Assembly (NCBI RefSeq): GCF_025869345.1
Contig: NZ_JAOZVW010000159.1
Coordinates: 25,919 to 85,515, forward strand
DNA length: 59,597 nt
Direction: 5' to 3'
Source: Sphingopyxis sp.
GTDB taxonomy: Bacteria > Pseudomonadota > Alphaproteobacteria > Sphingomonadales > Sphingomonadaceae
In this document: positions 1 through 8,605 of the stretch, in pieces
Position numbering within the stretch: the first letter of the stretch is position 1
Layout: each line of letters opens with the position of its first letter
Made by a program: the position numbers and the translations under genes
Notes under the pieces: generated by a model
What the model was told of the DNA's origin: nothing
What the model saw: the letters and a program-made list of their open reading frames with translations, nothing else
Database searches by the model: none

Positions 1-96
1 TTGTTCGCTTCCCACCCCCCGGGTTTAGCGACCGCCGCCCCGCCCGCGGCGGGGGGGGCGGGGGGGGCGGGGGGGGGGGGGGGCCCCCCCCCCCCC
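1..96. other. Low-complexity G/C homopolymer at the window edge
   Basis: Long runs of G followed by C, interrupted only by short GC words, occupy about positions 36-96. They interrupt what should be the body of a secreted-protein gene read leftwards. Such runs are typical of contig ends built from low-quality poly-G reads. I treat this as an artefact and not as biology. Confidence 0.7.
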
Positions 97-170
97 GCGG
101 CCGCGGCCGATGGCGCTGCGGCCCATAAGGACAAGGTCGCTCCTGCGAGCAGGGGCAGGTTGATCTTCAT
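1..170 (-). CDS. 5' end of a secreted or periplasmic protein, truncated by the window edge
   Basis: Reading leftwards from the ATG at 170, the first 22 codons give a textbook signal peptide: Met-Lys-Ile-Asn, then a hydrophobic core LPLLAGATLSLWAAAP, then an Ala-rich SAAAA stretch that could contain a signal peptidase I site. A GGAGA ribosome-binding sequence lies about 8 nt upstream. Beyond about position 97 the sequence degenerates into G/C runs, so the mature protein is not visible and no family can be named. It is divergent from the response regulator gene starting at 382. The shared intergenic region carries a Pho-box-like direct repeat, so it may be a target of the neighbouring two-component system. 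Confidence 0.5.
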   Translation of the reverse strand, partial: MKINLPLLAGATLSLWAAAPSAAAAGGGGPPPPPAPPAPPAAGGAAVAKPGGWEAN

Positions 171-230
171 GTTCCGATTCTCCGTCGGCGCAGCGGGTAA
201 GGCGCGAATGCCGCCGCCTTACCGGGGATC

Positions 231-249
231 GCTGTCACGAAGCTGACAC
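231..249 (+). promoter_or_regulatory. Tandem 11-bp direct repeat (OmpR/PhoB-box-like)
   Basis: GCTGTCAC at 231 and GCTGACAC at 242 form a direct repeat with an exact 11-bp period, the geometry recognised by OmpR/PhoB-family dimers. The CTGTCA word resembles the Pho box core. It lies between the truncated secreted-protein gene (start 170, minus) and the response regulator gene (start 382, plus). A related tandem pair occurs at 2549-2567 in front of the CapA-like gene. Confidence 0.5.
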
Positions 250-381
250 CAAATGCGAAGGCGCGGCTTTGGCGCAAGGAATGGAAAATTATCGGCCCCA
301 AGCGTGACATTTCCGTATGCCGAGATAGAGGCAGGCTGTAATTTCCGGTGGAAAGACGAGGAGGCGAAGCGGGATCGGGTC

Positions 382-1047
382 ATGCGCGTGCTGTTGGTGG
401 AGGACGATGAGCGATTGTCGCGCGGCATGGCCGCGTCGCTGGAAGCGGCCGGCTTTGCGGTCGATTGTCTGGCGAATGGCGAGGACGCGCTGCAGCTTGC
501 CGACCGCGAACCGTATAGCGCCATCGTCCTCGACCTGGGGCTGCCCGACATCGACGGGCTGGACGTGCTGGGGGCGCTGCGCGCGCGCGGGGTCGCGACG
601 CCGATCCTGATCCTGACTGCGCGCGACATGATCGACGACCGCGTTACCGGCCTCGACCGCGGCGCCGACGACTATATGGCCAAGCCGTTCAGTCCGCGCG
701 AACTCGAATCGCGCCTGCGCGCGCTCGTCCGGCGCAGCCAGGGCACGGCCGACCCGGTGCTGCGGATCGGCGCGCTGTCGTTCGACCGGTCGAGCCGCAC
801 CGTATCGCTCGAAGGCCGGATCATCGACCTCCGCCGCCGCGAACTGGCGGTGCTCGAAACGCTGATGGGACGCCCGGGCAAGGTGATCCCGAAAGAAAGG
901 CTGGCCGCCGAAGTCTTCAATTTCGAGGATGCGGTCACTCCGAACGCGCTCGAAGTCTATGTCGGCCGCCTGCGCCGCAAACTTCAACCGTCGGGCCCCG
1001 CGATCCGCACCGTCCGCGGGCTCGGCTATATGATCGAGACCGATTGA
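382..1047 (+). CDS. OmpR-family response regulator (QseB/TctD-like)
   Basis: The 221-residue product begins MRVLLVEDDERL, with the acidic pocket of a receiver domain. The phospho-acceptor is Asp51 in IVLDLGLPD, and the conserved Thr (LTARD) and Lys (YMAKPF) positions follow. The C-terminal half is a winged-helix Trans_reg_C domain with the usual ending GRLRRKL...VRGLGYMI. Upstream in-frame codons exist, but the ATG at 382 gives the exact family N-terminus. The gene ends 4 nt before the histidine kinase start, so the two are co-transcribed. By family it binds DNA as a dimer at tandem 11-bp repeats; candidates are seen at 231-249 and 2549-2567. The physiological signal is unknown. Confidence 0.92.
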   Translation: MRVLLVEDDERLSRGMAASLEAAGFAVDCLANGEDALQLADREPYSAIVLDLGLPDIDGLDVLGALRARGVATPILILTARDMIDDRVTGLDRGADDYMAKPFSPRELESRLRALVRRSQGTADPVLRIGALSFDRSSRTVSLEGRIIDLRRRELAVLETLMGRPGKVIPKERLAAEVFNFEDAVTPNALEVYVGRLRRKLQPSGPAIRTVRGLGYMIETD

Positions 1048-1051
1048 ACCG

Positions 1052-2545
1052 ATGCGCCGCCTGCCCCCTTCGCTGCGCTTTCGCCTGACGGCCGCGGTCC
1101 TCCTTCCGCTCACCGCGCTCGTGTTGTTCTTCGGTATCATCACGACGCTGGTCGCGCGCAACAATGAGGCCGATACGGTCGACCGGGTGCTGATCGGATC
1201 GGTGCGCACCCTGAGCCTCGCCTACAACAGCCCGGCGAGCGACCGCGAGCGGCTGGTGCCGCTTGCGGTCCACCTGCTGAAACGGCGCGCGCGGCCGGTC
1301 GTCCACTATAGCGTCTGGCGCGGCGACCGGCTGATCGCGGGCGATGCGGCGCTACGCCCGCCCGCCGACTATAACCCGGTCGGCGACGGCACGATCGACC
1401 GTCACCCGCCGACCACCTTCACCAACGCCTATCGCCGAAACGAGCTGGTGCGCGGCTATCTCGACCCCGCCGATGCGCGCGAGGTGACGCAGGCCGCTTA
1501 TCTGCGCGACGGCACGCTGCACGGGAAGCCCGCGCGGATCGCGATGGAAATCCGCCGCGCGCATGGCGACGACCGGCTGATCGCGATCCAGATCGCCGAT
1601 TATGTCGACGACCGGCTGGCGCACGAACGCGCCTTCCTGCACCAGGTTCTGATGATCGGACTGACGGCGCTGGTCGTCACCGGCCTGCTGTTCTGGCTGG
1701 CGATCCGCTGGGGTCTGCGCCCGCTCGCCACGCTGACCGGACAGGTCGAGGCGGCCCGGCGCGCTGCCTCTCCCGCGGTGCGGCTCGACGCGGACGAAGC
1801 GACCCCGACCGAAATCCGCCCCTTCGTCGCCGCGTTCAACGGGTTGATGGCGCGGCTGGAGCGCGCAAGCGAATCGCTGCGCCAATTCACCTCGAACGCT
1901 TCGCACCAGATGCGCACGCCGCTGGCGGTCGCGCGCGTGCAGCTCGACGTGCTCGAACGCTATGGCCCTCAATCGCGGCAGGGCCAGGCGGCGCTGACCG
2001 ACATCCCCCACGCCCTCGACACGCTCGAGCAACTGCTGCGTCAGTTGATCGCGCTCGCGCGGAGCGAGGATCAGGGAATGATATCGGTGCAGCCGTTCGA
2101 CCTTGCCGACATCGCCGCCGGCGTGACCGGCGAGCGCGCGGCGCAGGCATCGGCCGACCGGGTCATCAGCTATGAAAAGGAGGGCGAGGGTCCGGTGATG
2201 GCGATGGGCCAGCCGACGCTTGCCGTCGAACTGATCGGCAATCTGCTCGACAACGCGATACGCTACAGCCGTCCGGGCGGGATGGTCTCGGTCCGCCTGA
2301 CGAACGGTGCGGGCGGACCGCTGGTCGAGATCGACGACGACGGCCCCGGCATTCCCGAACAGGAGCGCGAGAAGGTGTGGGATCGCTTCTATCGCATCCA
2401 GGGACGCGGCCAGCCGCCGGGGACCGGCCTGGGCCTGCCGATCGCGCGCGCGCTGGCGCAGCGCATGGGCGCGGAGATCGAACTGGCCGATGGCCGGACG
2501 GGGCGCGGGCTGTGCGTGACGGTGCGATTTCTCCGCGCCGATTGA
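1052..2545 (+). CDS. Sensor histidine kinase (TctE/QseC-like)
   Basis: The 497-residue inner-membrane kinase has a first membrane segment at about residues 13-35, a periplasmic loop of about 160 residues resembling the two-component-sensor N-terminal (2CSK_N) type, and a second membrane segment at about 198-218. A HAMP-like linker follows. The phosphorylated histidine is His285 in SNASHQMRTP. The ATPase domain shows the N box (NLLDNAIRY), G1 box (DDDGPGIP) and G2 box (GTGLGLPIA). It is transcribed just after its response regulator. TctE/QseC-type kinases often respond to carboxylates or metals, but nothing in this sequence identifies the ligand. Confidence 0.92.
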   Translation: MRRLPPSLRFRLTAAVLLPLTALVLFFGIITTLVARNNEADTVDRVLIGSVRTLSLAYNSPASDRERLVPLAVHLLKRRARPVVHYSVWRGDRLIAGDAALRPPADYNPVGDGTIDRHPPTTFTNAYRRNELVRGYLDPADAREVTQAAYLRDGTLHGKPARIAMEIRRAHGDDRLIAIQIADYVDDRLAHERAFLHQVLMIGLTALVVTGLLFWLAIRWGLRPLATLTGQVEAARRAASPAVRLDADEATPTEIRPFVAAFNGLMARLERASESLRQFTSNASHQMRTPLAVARVQLDVLERYGPQSRQGQAALTDIPHALDTLEQLLRQLIALARSEDQGMISVQPFDLADIAAGVTGERAAQASADRVISYEKEGEGPVMAMGQPTLAVELIGNLLDNAIRYSRPGGMVSVRLTNGAGGPLVEIDDDGPGIPEQEREKVWDRFYRIQGRGQPPGTGLGLPIARALAQRMGAEIELADGRTGRGLCVTVRFLRAD

Positions 2546-2548
2546 CCT

Positions 2549-2567
2549 GTGACAGGTTGGTGTCAGC
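2549..2567 (-). promoter_or_regulatory. Second tandem 11-bp repeat, upstream of the CapA-like gene
   Basis: On the minus strand GCTGACAC (2567-2560) and CCTGTCAC (2556-2549) are 11 bp apart. They mirror the repeat at 231-249 upstream of the response regulator. The site sits between the kinase stop codon and the CapA-like start at 2612. This suggests that the CapA-like gene has its own promoter under the same OmpR-family regulator, or under PhoB. Confidence 0.45.
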
Positions 2568-2611
2568 GCCGCCGCCTATTCGCTGTCGCTTCACATCAGG
2601 GGAGCATCAGC

Positions 2612-4039
2612 ATGTCGATCCATTTCGCCCGTCCCTTTGCCCGTTCCGGGGCGCTGCGCCTTCTGGCGCTCACCGGGTCCGCCACGATCGCGCTGACCGG
2701 GCTTTCGGTTCACGCCCAGCCGCGCGGCGGCGAAGCGCTCGAAACCACGCCGGTCCCCAGCACGCCGATCGCGGGCGATTTCAGCCTCGCCGCCGTCGGC
2801 GACCTCATCTATCTGCGCCCGATGCTGGCGACGCTCGAAAAGCAGGCGCCCGATATGCTCCGCATCCTGCGCGACGCCGACGTGACCTTCGGCAATTTCG
2901 AGACGACCGCGCTCGATCTCGCGACCTTCAAGGGGTCGCCGCAGGCCGAATCGGGCGGCACCTGGATGCTCGCCGACCCCGGCGTGCCGAAGGAGGTCGC
3001 CGCCATGGGGATCGACATCGTCGGCCACGCCAACAACCACGCGACCGACTGGGGTGTCGAGGGGATGATCGAGACGCTGAAGCTGCTCGATGCCGCGCAT
3101 CTGGTTCGCGCCGGAACCGGGCGCACGATGGCCGAAGCGCGCGCGCCCGCTTATTATGACGGACCGCAAGGACGCGTCGCGCTCGTCTCGGCAACGACAA
3201 CCTTCACGCCGATGTCGCCCGCCGCCGATCCGCTGGGCCGGGTGCCCGGCCGCCCCGGCGCGAACGTCATCCGCAGCACCGAGGTCGGACAGGTATCCGA
3301 GGCCGACCTCGCGGTGCTGGCCCGCATCACCGGCACGAAGCCGGGCGCGCCGGTGCGGATCAAGGGCCGCGACTTTCGCGCGGTCGAGGCGCCGACCACC
3401 CCGATGACGATCGGCTATGACCTCAACCCGAAGGATCTCGCCGCCAATCTGCTCGCGGTGCGGCAGGCCAGGCAGAACGGCAATTTCGTCGTCTTTTCGC
3501 TGCACAATCACGAACCCGGCAATGCCAGCCAGACCCCCGCCGACTTCGCCCCCGGCCTCGCCCACCAGATCATCGACGCGGGCGCCGACGTCTATATGGG
3601 GCACGGGCCGCACCAGCTTCGCGGCATCGAGATCTACAAGGGCAAGCCGATCTTCTATTCGCTCGGCAACTTCGCGATGATGAACAATTCGCTCGACGAC
3701 GTGCCCGCCGATATGTTCGACCAGTTCGGTGTCACGCCGGGCAGCGTCACGACCCCCGAACTGCTCCAGGCGCGCAATGCGAAGAGCTTTTCCGATCCCA
3801 ATCTTTATGAATCGGTGATCGCGACCACCCATTTTCGCGACGGACGGCTGACCGAGGTGCGCCTCTATCCGATCGACCTCGGCGTCACCGCGGCCGGTGC
3901 GGCGCGCGGGGTGCCGCATATGGCGGACGCGGCAACCGGCGCCCGCATTCTCGAACGGCTCCAGCGATTGTCGGAGCCTTTCGGCACACGCATCGACATC
4001 GTGAAGGGCGTCGGCATCATCCGCGTCGCCGCGAACTAG
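2612..4039 (+). CDS. CapA-family secreted metallophosphatase-like protein
   Basis: The 475-residue protein starts at an ATG preceded by AGGGGAG. It has a signal peptide ending near HAQPRG, at about residue 30. The mature part matches the PGA_cap/CapA family, which has a calcineurin-like fold: LAAVGDLIYLRP near the start, FGNFETT, then GHANNHATDWG, SLHNHEPGN and YMGHGPHQLRGIEIYKG with SLGNFAM at the end. The His/Asp/Asn motifs are those expected to hold a dinuclear metal site. CapA proteins are linked to poly-gamma-glutamate export, but many homologues stand alone, as here. No capB or capC gene is nearby, so polymer synthesis cannot be claimed. It is probably periplasmic. Confidence 0.85.
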   Translation: MSIHFARPFARSGALRLLALTGSATIALTGLSVHAQPRGGEALETTPVPSTPIAGDFSLAAVGDLIYLRPMLATLEKQAPDMLRILRDADVTFGNFETTALDLATFKGSPQAESGGTWMLADPGVPKEVAAMGIDIVGHANNHATDWGVEGMIETLKLLDAAHLVRAGTGRTMAEARAPAYYDGPQGRVALVSATTTFTPMSPAADPLGRVPGRPGANVIRSTEVGQVSEADLAVLARITGTKPGAPVRIKGRDFRAVEAPTTPMTIGYDLNPKDLAANLLAVRQARQNGNFVVFSLHNHEPGNASQTPADFAPGLAHQIIDAGADVYMGHGPHQLRGIEIYKGKPIFYSLGNFAMMNNSLDDVPADMFDQFGVTPGSVTTPELLQARNAKSFSDPNLYESVIATTHFRDGRLTEVRLYPIDLGVTAAGAARGVPHMADAATGARILERLQRLSEPFGTRIDIVKGVGIIRVAAN

Positions 4040-4102
4040 GAGGGGGCGGCCGAAGCCGCTATAGCCGCCGGCAAACGCAGGACGGTCGAAAAGGAGCAGC
4101 AA

Positions 4103-5248
4103 TTGCAGACAGCGGATTTTCTGATCGTGGGCGGCGGCATCGCCGGGGTGTCGGCCGCCGCGCGGCTGGCGCCGCACGGCCGGACTATCCTGCTCGAGGC
4201 CGAGGACAGCTTCGGCTATCATTCGAGCGGCCGGAGCGCGACCTATTATCATTTCGGCATCGGCAAATCGGTCGTGCGCGGCATGACGGCGTTCAGCCGT
4301 TCGCATTTCGAAACCGTGGGCGCGAACGGCACCGCGCTGTCGCGTTCCTCCTCCGCGCTGTTCATCGCGCCGCCGGAGATGCTCGCCGGGCTCGACGCGC
4401 TCGAGGCGGAGATGCGGCCCTATAGCGACGGGCTCGAGCGCCTCGACGCGGATGGCGTGCGCGGCATCGTTCCGGTCCTGCGGTGCGGGGGTGACGGGAT
4501 CGTCGCCGCCGTGCTCGACCGCACCGCCCGCCGCCTCGACAGCGAGGCGCTGCAACAGGATTATCGCGCCGCAATCAAGCGCGCGGGCGGGCAGTCGATC
4601 GCGAACGCCCGCGTCGTCGCGGTCGCGCGCGAAGGCGCAAGCTGGGTCGCGACCACCGCGGCCGGCGAACGGTTCGCCGCCCCCGTCCTCGTCAACGCGG
4701 CGGGCGCCTGGTGCGACGAGATCGCACATCTGGCAGGCGTCGCGCCGCTCGGCCTCCAGCCGCTGCGCCGGACGATCATCGTCTTCGACGCGCCGCCCGA
4801 TCAGGCGACGGGCGACTGGCCGTTCACCAAGACCGCGGTCGACGATTTCTACATGCTGCCCGAATCGGGGCGCTTGCTCGCCTGCCCGGTTGACGAGGTT
4901 CCGAGCGAGCCGACCGACGCCCAGCCGGAGGAATATGACATCGCGCTCGCCGCGGCGAAGGTCGAACATTATACCTCGCTCGCCGTCCGGCGGATCAGCC
5001 ATAGCTGGGCGGGGCTGCGCACCTTCACGCACGACCGCGTTCCGGTCGCCGGCTTCGCGCCCGATGCCGAAGGCTTCTTCTGGCTGGCGGGCCAGGGCGG
5101 TTATGGTCTGCAAACCGCCCCTGCCATGGCGGCCGCCACGGAGGCGCTGATCACCGGCGGCGACTGGCCCGCCGACCTGGCCGATTGGGGCGTCGATCAG
5201 GCCGATCTTGCCGTGGAACGCATCCAGATCGGCAAAGCGTCGGCGTAG
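4103..5248 (+). CDS. FAD-dependent amine/D-amino-acid oxidoreductase (DadA/DAO family)
   Basis: The 381-residue product has an N-terminal Rossmann dinucleotide-binding motif (FLIVGGGIAGVSAAARL) followed by the acidic ribose-binding residue in LLEAEDSFG, as in glycine/D-amino-acid oxidases. The C-terminal part has the second FAD-contacting segment (FFWLAGQGGYGLQTAPA). I use the TTG at 4103 because AAGGAG lies just upstream and the Rossmann motif begins 6 residues later. The family oxidises C-N bonds of amino acids or amines. There is no recognisable membrane anchor. It lies 63 nt after the CapA-like gene and could be co-transcribed with it, but the substrate is not evident. Confidence 0.85.
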   Translation: MQTADFLIVGGGIAGVSAAARLAPHGRTILLEAEDSFGYHSSGRSATYYHFGIGKSVVRGMTAFSRSHFETVGANGTALSRSSSALFIAPPEMLAGLDALEAEMRPYSDGLERLDADGVRGIVPVLRCGGDGIVAAVLDRTARRLDSEALQQDYRAAIKRAGGQSIANARVVAVAREGASWVATTAAGERFAAPVLVNAAGAWCDEIAHLAGVAPLGLQPLRRTIIVFDAPPDQATGDWPFTKTAVDDFYMLPESGRLLACPVDEVPSEPTDAQPEEYDIALAAAKVEHYTSLAVRRISHSWAGLRTFTHDRVPVAGFAPDAEGFFWLAGQGGYGLQTAPAMAAATEALITGGDWPADLADWGVDQADLAVERIQIGKASA

Positions 5249-5471
5249 ACAAGTAACGGCGACGGCTCGGGAATGGCTTCAAACGGCTTTATAGGCGGCA
5301 AGCTCCGCGATTTCGTCACCCCACACATGTGGGATCTTCCGAAGTCATAATGCTTTGAAGGTTTTCGCCCGACTCTGTACGGGCACCCGATTGGTTGCTT
5401 CCATCGCCTCGCGCCCGGCTTCCGCGCCCAGCCGTTCGCATGAAGGCCGATCGCCGGGATTTTGAATTACA

Positions 5472-6302
5472 ATGAATTATCGCCATAGCTTTCATGCCGG
5501 CAATAGCGCCGATGTCGTAAAGCACAGCCTGCTGATCGCCCTTGTGCGGGCCTTGCAGCAGAAACCGGGCGCGCTGACCCTGATCGACACCCATGCCGGC
5601 TGCGGGCTGTACGACCTCGGCGGCGAGGAGGCCGGGCGCACCGGCGAGGCCACACAGGGCGTGCTACGGGCCTTTGCCGACCCGAACCCCTTGCTGGACG
5701 ACTACCGCGCTGCAGTACAGGCGGTGAATGCCGGGACCGAGCCGCGCTTCTACCCCGGATCGCCGCGATTTCTGGCGCAGCTTCTGCGTCCGCAGGATTT
5801 TCTGATCCTTAACGAGAAACATCCCGAAGACGTCTATGCCTTGCGCGGCGCGATGCGCGACACACCCGCCGCCGTGCATCAGCGCGACGCCTACGAGCTT
5901 TGGCTGGCGTTGGTGCCGCCCCGCACCGCGCGCGGCGTGGTGGTGGTCGATCCGCCGTACGAGCAGACCGATGAACGCGCACGTATCACCGCCACCCTCG
6001 CCGCGGCGACCCGCAAATGGGCGCATGGCGTGACGGTGATCTGGTATCCGTTGAAAGACCGCGCAACGCATGTGCGGTGGAAGGCGCAGCTACGTAAGCT
6101 CGGCATCCCGAAGCTTCTGGTGGTGGAGCATTGGTTGTACGATAGCGATCAGCCTGACATCTATAACGGCGCAGGCCTTTTTATCGTCAACCCGCCCTAC
6201 GCCTTCACGCTGGCGCTGCCGCCTCTGCTGGAAGCTCTGCGCGCCGCGCTGGCGCCGGAGGGGCATAGGGGCGAGATCACAACCAATTGGTTGAGCGATT
6301 GA
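5472..6302 (+). CDS. rlmJ: 23S rRNA (adenine2030-N6)-methyltransferase RlmJ
   Basis: The 276-residue protein begins MNYRHSFHAGNSADVVKH, the characteristic RlmJ N-terminus. It has a SAM-binding TLIDTHAGCGLYDL segment and the N6-adenine methyltransferase catalytic motif DPPYE (VVVDPPYEQ). Its length matches the family (about 280 residues). The enzyme methylates A2030 of 23S rRNA using S-adenosylmethionine. It is a stand-alone housekeeping gene unrelated to the flanking catabolic loci. About 220 nt upstream and 125 nt downstream hold no other gene. Confidence 0.95.
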   Translation: MNYRHSFHAGNSADVVKHSLLIALVRALQQKPGALTLIDTHAGCGLYDLGGEEAGRTGEATQGVLRAFADPNPLLDDYRAAVQAVNAGTEPRFYPGSPRFLAQLLRPQDFLILNEKHPEDVYALRGAMRDTPAAVHQRDAYELWLALVPPRTARGVVVVDPPYEQTDERARITATLAAATRKWAHGVTVIWYPLKDRATHVRWKAQLRKLGIPKLLVVEHWLYDSDQPDIYNGAGLFIVNPPYAFTLALPPLLEALRAALAPEGHRGEITTNWLSD

Positions 6303-6427
6303 CATAAACGCTCATCTCCCTTTCACCCAAAGGAGGAATTGCCGCGCTTCAGCTTGTAAACAGATCTGGTCATACTGAATTTGAAGCACGTTTTCGCGCT
6401 GGATGCCTGTGCTCCAGACGATTGGGC

Positions 6428-6748
6428 TTAGTCGCCGTTGGCATCGACCATGAAGACCGTCGGTTTGCCGCGAGACGCCGGGTCCCATCCTGCCGACAAT
6501 GCCGCTCGCACCCCTCGCGAGGCTATCGCGTCGTTGATGTGCGAACGCCCTTTCGGCAATCCTTTCAACAGGCGCTTTGGCGTCGGAAATTCCAGCACGG
6601 CTTCGCGCGGCATATCTCTCTGGCGCAAGGAGACCGTCATGCCCTTCCAGCCATCGGAAGAGGATAGTTGGGGCTCGCTCAGGAGTTCCCAGTCATATTT
6701 GACGCCTTCGATTTGGACGGTGCCGCTGCGGCCGTGCATGTGAAGCAT
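6428..6748 (-). CDS. Small conserved-looking hypothetical protein
   Basis: This 106-residue frame has a balanced, soluble composition, unlike the Arg/Ser/Pro-rich shadow frames common in this DNA. It contains well-formed segments such as VQIEGVKYDWELLSEPQ and WKGMTVSLRQRDMPREAVLEF, suggesting a short beta-rich domain, and ends FMVDANGD. A second in-frame ATG two codons downstream (LHMHGRSG) could be the true start; no strong ribosome-binding site is seen for either. I do not recognise the family. It is convergent with rlmJ. Confidence 0.5.
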   Translation of the reverse strand: MLHMHGRSGTVQIEGVKYDWELLSEPQLSSSDGWKGMTVSLRQRDMPREAVLEFPTPKRLLKGLPKGRSHINDAIASRGVRAALSAGWDPASRGKPTVFMVDANGD

Positions 6749-7076
6749 GGGATGCCCATAGCATGTCAGGCGCGGCGCTCCAGCCGGTTCACATCAAAGA
6801 TCGGCTACCGGAACGTTTAGCGGCCAGGACAGCCGCTCCGCGGCGACGATATCGACCGGATGTGGACATGCAAAGGCGGGGCCTTTACTTGAGAGCCGAC
6901 GACAGATTTTCGTCGAACTGGACCGCTCCTTCATCACGCCAGTGCCATGCCTATCGCGGGACCTGGCCGGTTTCCGATGGTCCGCTTTTCGAGGGAAGCG
7001 TCCGAAAACCCGACATTTAGGCCAGTATACCATCCCGATATGGTGATCGGCAGGTTCTTTGCCTCCACAACAATTA
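6749..7076. other. Intergenic stretch, no gene recognised
   Basis: This 328-nt interval lies between the small hypothetical gene and the end of the acyl-CoA ligase operon. Short open frames on both strands have Arg/Ser-biased composition and no recognisable motif, and no terminator with a U-tract is apparent. I see nothing that I can support here. Confidence 0.5.
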
Positions 7077-8594
7077 CTAGCCTTGTGCCGCCAGATCCTC
7101 CCTGATCGCGCGGCGCAGTATCTTGCCAGCGCCATTGCGGGGCAAAAAGGGAATTCGTTCGATCCGTTTGGGGATCTTATATCCAGCGATGCGCCCACGC
7201 ATCCAGGCGATTATCTCTGCGTCGGCGATCTCCCCATCGCGCAGAACGACGGCGGCGGTTACGGCTTCGCCCCAGCGCGCGTCGGGAAGTCCGATAACCG
7301 CGACCTCGATGACCGCAGGATGAGACGACAGCACCGACTCCACCTCGGCCGGATAGACATTCTCACCACCGCTGATGATCATGTCGTTGAGCCTATCGCG
7401 CACGAAGAGATAGCCGTCGGCGTCGAGATAGCCCGCATCGCCGGTGAGCAGCCAACCGTCGGCGTCGGTCGCCGCCGCGCTCGCATCGGGGCGGCGCCAA
7501 TAGCCGCTGAGGTTGAGCGGCGCACGAATGGCGATCTGGCCGGTCTCGCCTGCGGGCAGCGGCGCGCCCGCCGCATCACGAATCTCGAGTTCGACGCCGG
7601 GGAGCGCCTGTCCCGCCGATGCCAGCCGCGGGTTGCCGGGAACATGGTCCTTCGGTGCCAGCGCGACCACGGTGCCCGAGGTTTCGGTCATCCCGTACTG
7701 TTGCGCGAAATCGCACGAAAGCCGCCGCATCGCATAGTCGAGCACCGCCATCGGCATCGGGCTGGCGCCGTAGAGGACGGTCTTTAGACCGCCGAAATCG
7801 ATGGCATCGGCACGCGGATGGTCGAGCAGCAGTTGCAGCGCAGCGGGGACGAGAAAGGTCTTGGAAAAGGCGCGTGTGTCGATCAGCGACAGGATCGTCT
7901 CGACGTCGAATTCGGGCAGGATGATGTTCGGCCGGCCCGAATCGAACGCCATCAGCGCCCAGCCCATGCCGCCGATATGAAACATTGGCATCGCGAGCAG
8001 CCCCGCATCGCCGTCATCCCAGCGATACCAGTCGATGTCGCGCCACAGCGGCCGCGCGCCGAGCAGCGCGCGGTGGCTGAGCATCGCGCCCTTGGGCTTG
8101 CCGGTCGTGCCCGAGGTGTAGAGCTGGAGCGAGATGGCCTCAGCGTCATCCGCGACAGGTTCGGCCAGTGGGGTCGCGTCGTGCGCCCAGTCTGCGCCCT
8201 CGTCGAGCACGACGATGCGGATATCGACCCCTGCGGCGGCCTGCCGCGCCGCGGCTGCATATTCGGCCGAGGCGAAGAGGATCAGCGCCTCGGCGTCAGC
8301 GATGATGAAAGCGAGTTCATCGGGGGCGAGGCGCCAGTTGAGCGGAACAAAGGTCGCGCCGAGCATATTCGCAGCGACCCACAATTCGAACCCGGCGACA
8401 TGGTTTTTCGACAGCCAGGCAACACGGCTATCCAGCCCGACGCCTGCATCGGCGAGCGCTCCCGCGACGCGGCGGCAGCGCGCCTCGAACGCCCCAAAGC
8501 TCGTCGTCCGGCCTGCAAAGACGAAGGCAGGATTGTCGGAGGTCGTTACCGCGAAATGCGCGGCGAGCGCGGGCAACGTCGTCGGTTGGCCCAT
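7077..8594 (-). CDS. Long/medium-chain-type acyl-CoA ligase (AMP-forming)
   Basis: The 505-residue ANL-superfamily ligase has the P-loop LYTSGTTGKPKGAMLSH, the A5 motif QQYGMTETSG, the A7 region GWLLTGDAGYLD, the hinge RLNDMIISGGENVYP, and the catalytic lysine near the C-terminus (NGAGKILRR). It activates a carboxylic acid to an acyl-AMP and then an acyl-CoA thioester. The ATG at 8594 follows GGAGGGAG; longer in-frame starts fall inside the upstream dehydrogenase gene and are rejected. It is the last gene of the nine-gene LacI-flanked operon, 11 nt after the D-2-hydroxyacid dehydrogenase. Acid specificity cannot be read from the sequence. Confidence 0.9.
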   Translation of the reverse strand: MGQPTTLPALAAHFAVTTSDNPAFVFAGRTTSFGAFEARCRRVAGALADAGVGLDSRVAWLSKNHVAGFELWVAANMLGATFVPLNWRLAPDELAFIIADAEALILFASAEYAAAARQAAAGVDIRIVVLDEGADWAHDATPLAEPVADDAEAISLQLYTSGTTGKPKGAMLSHRALLGARPLWRDIDWYRWDDGDAGLLAMPMFHIGGMGWALMAFDSGRPNIILPEFDVETILSLIDTRAFSKTFLVPAALQLLLDHPRADAIDFGGLKTVLYGASPMPMAVLDYAMRRLSCDFAQQYGMTETSGTVVALAPKDHVPGNPRLASAGQALPGVELEIRDAAGAPLPAGETGQIAIRAPLNLSGYWRRPDASAAATDADGWLLTGDAGYLDADGYLFVRDRLNDMIISGGENVYPAEVESVLSSHPAVIEVAVIGLPDARWGEAVTAAVVLRDGEIADAEIIAWMRGRIAGYKIPKRIERIPFLPRNGAGKILRRAIREDLAAQG

Positions 8595-8605
8595 TATCTC
8601 CCTCC

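Noticed and set aside
2591..5113. An 840-codon open frame on the minus strand opposite the CapA-like and FAD oxidoreductase genes
   Set aside because: Composition is Arg/Asp/His/Gly-rich without motifs. It is the usual antisense shadow of high-GC coding DNA, and the plus-strand genes have clear families and start signals.
6763..7020. A short plus-strand frame in the gap before the ligase operon end
   Set aside because: Arg/Ser/Pro-biased composition, no ribosome-binding site and no motif. An opposite-strand frame over the same bases is equally unconvincing.
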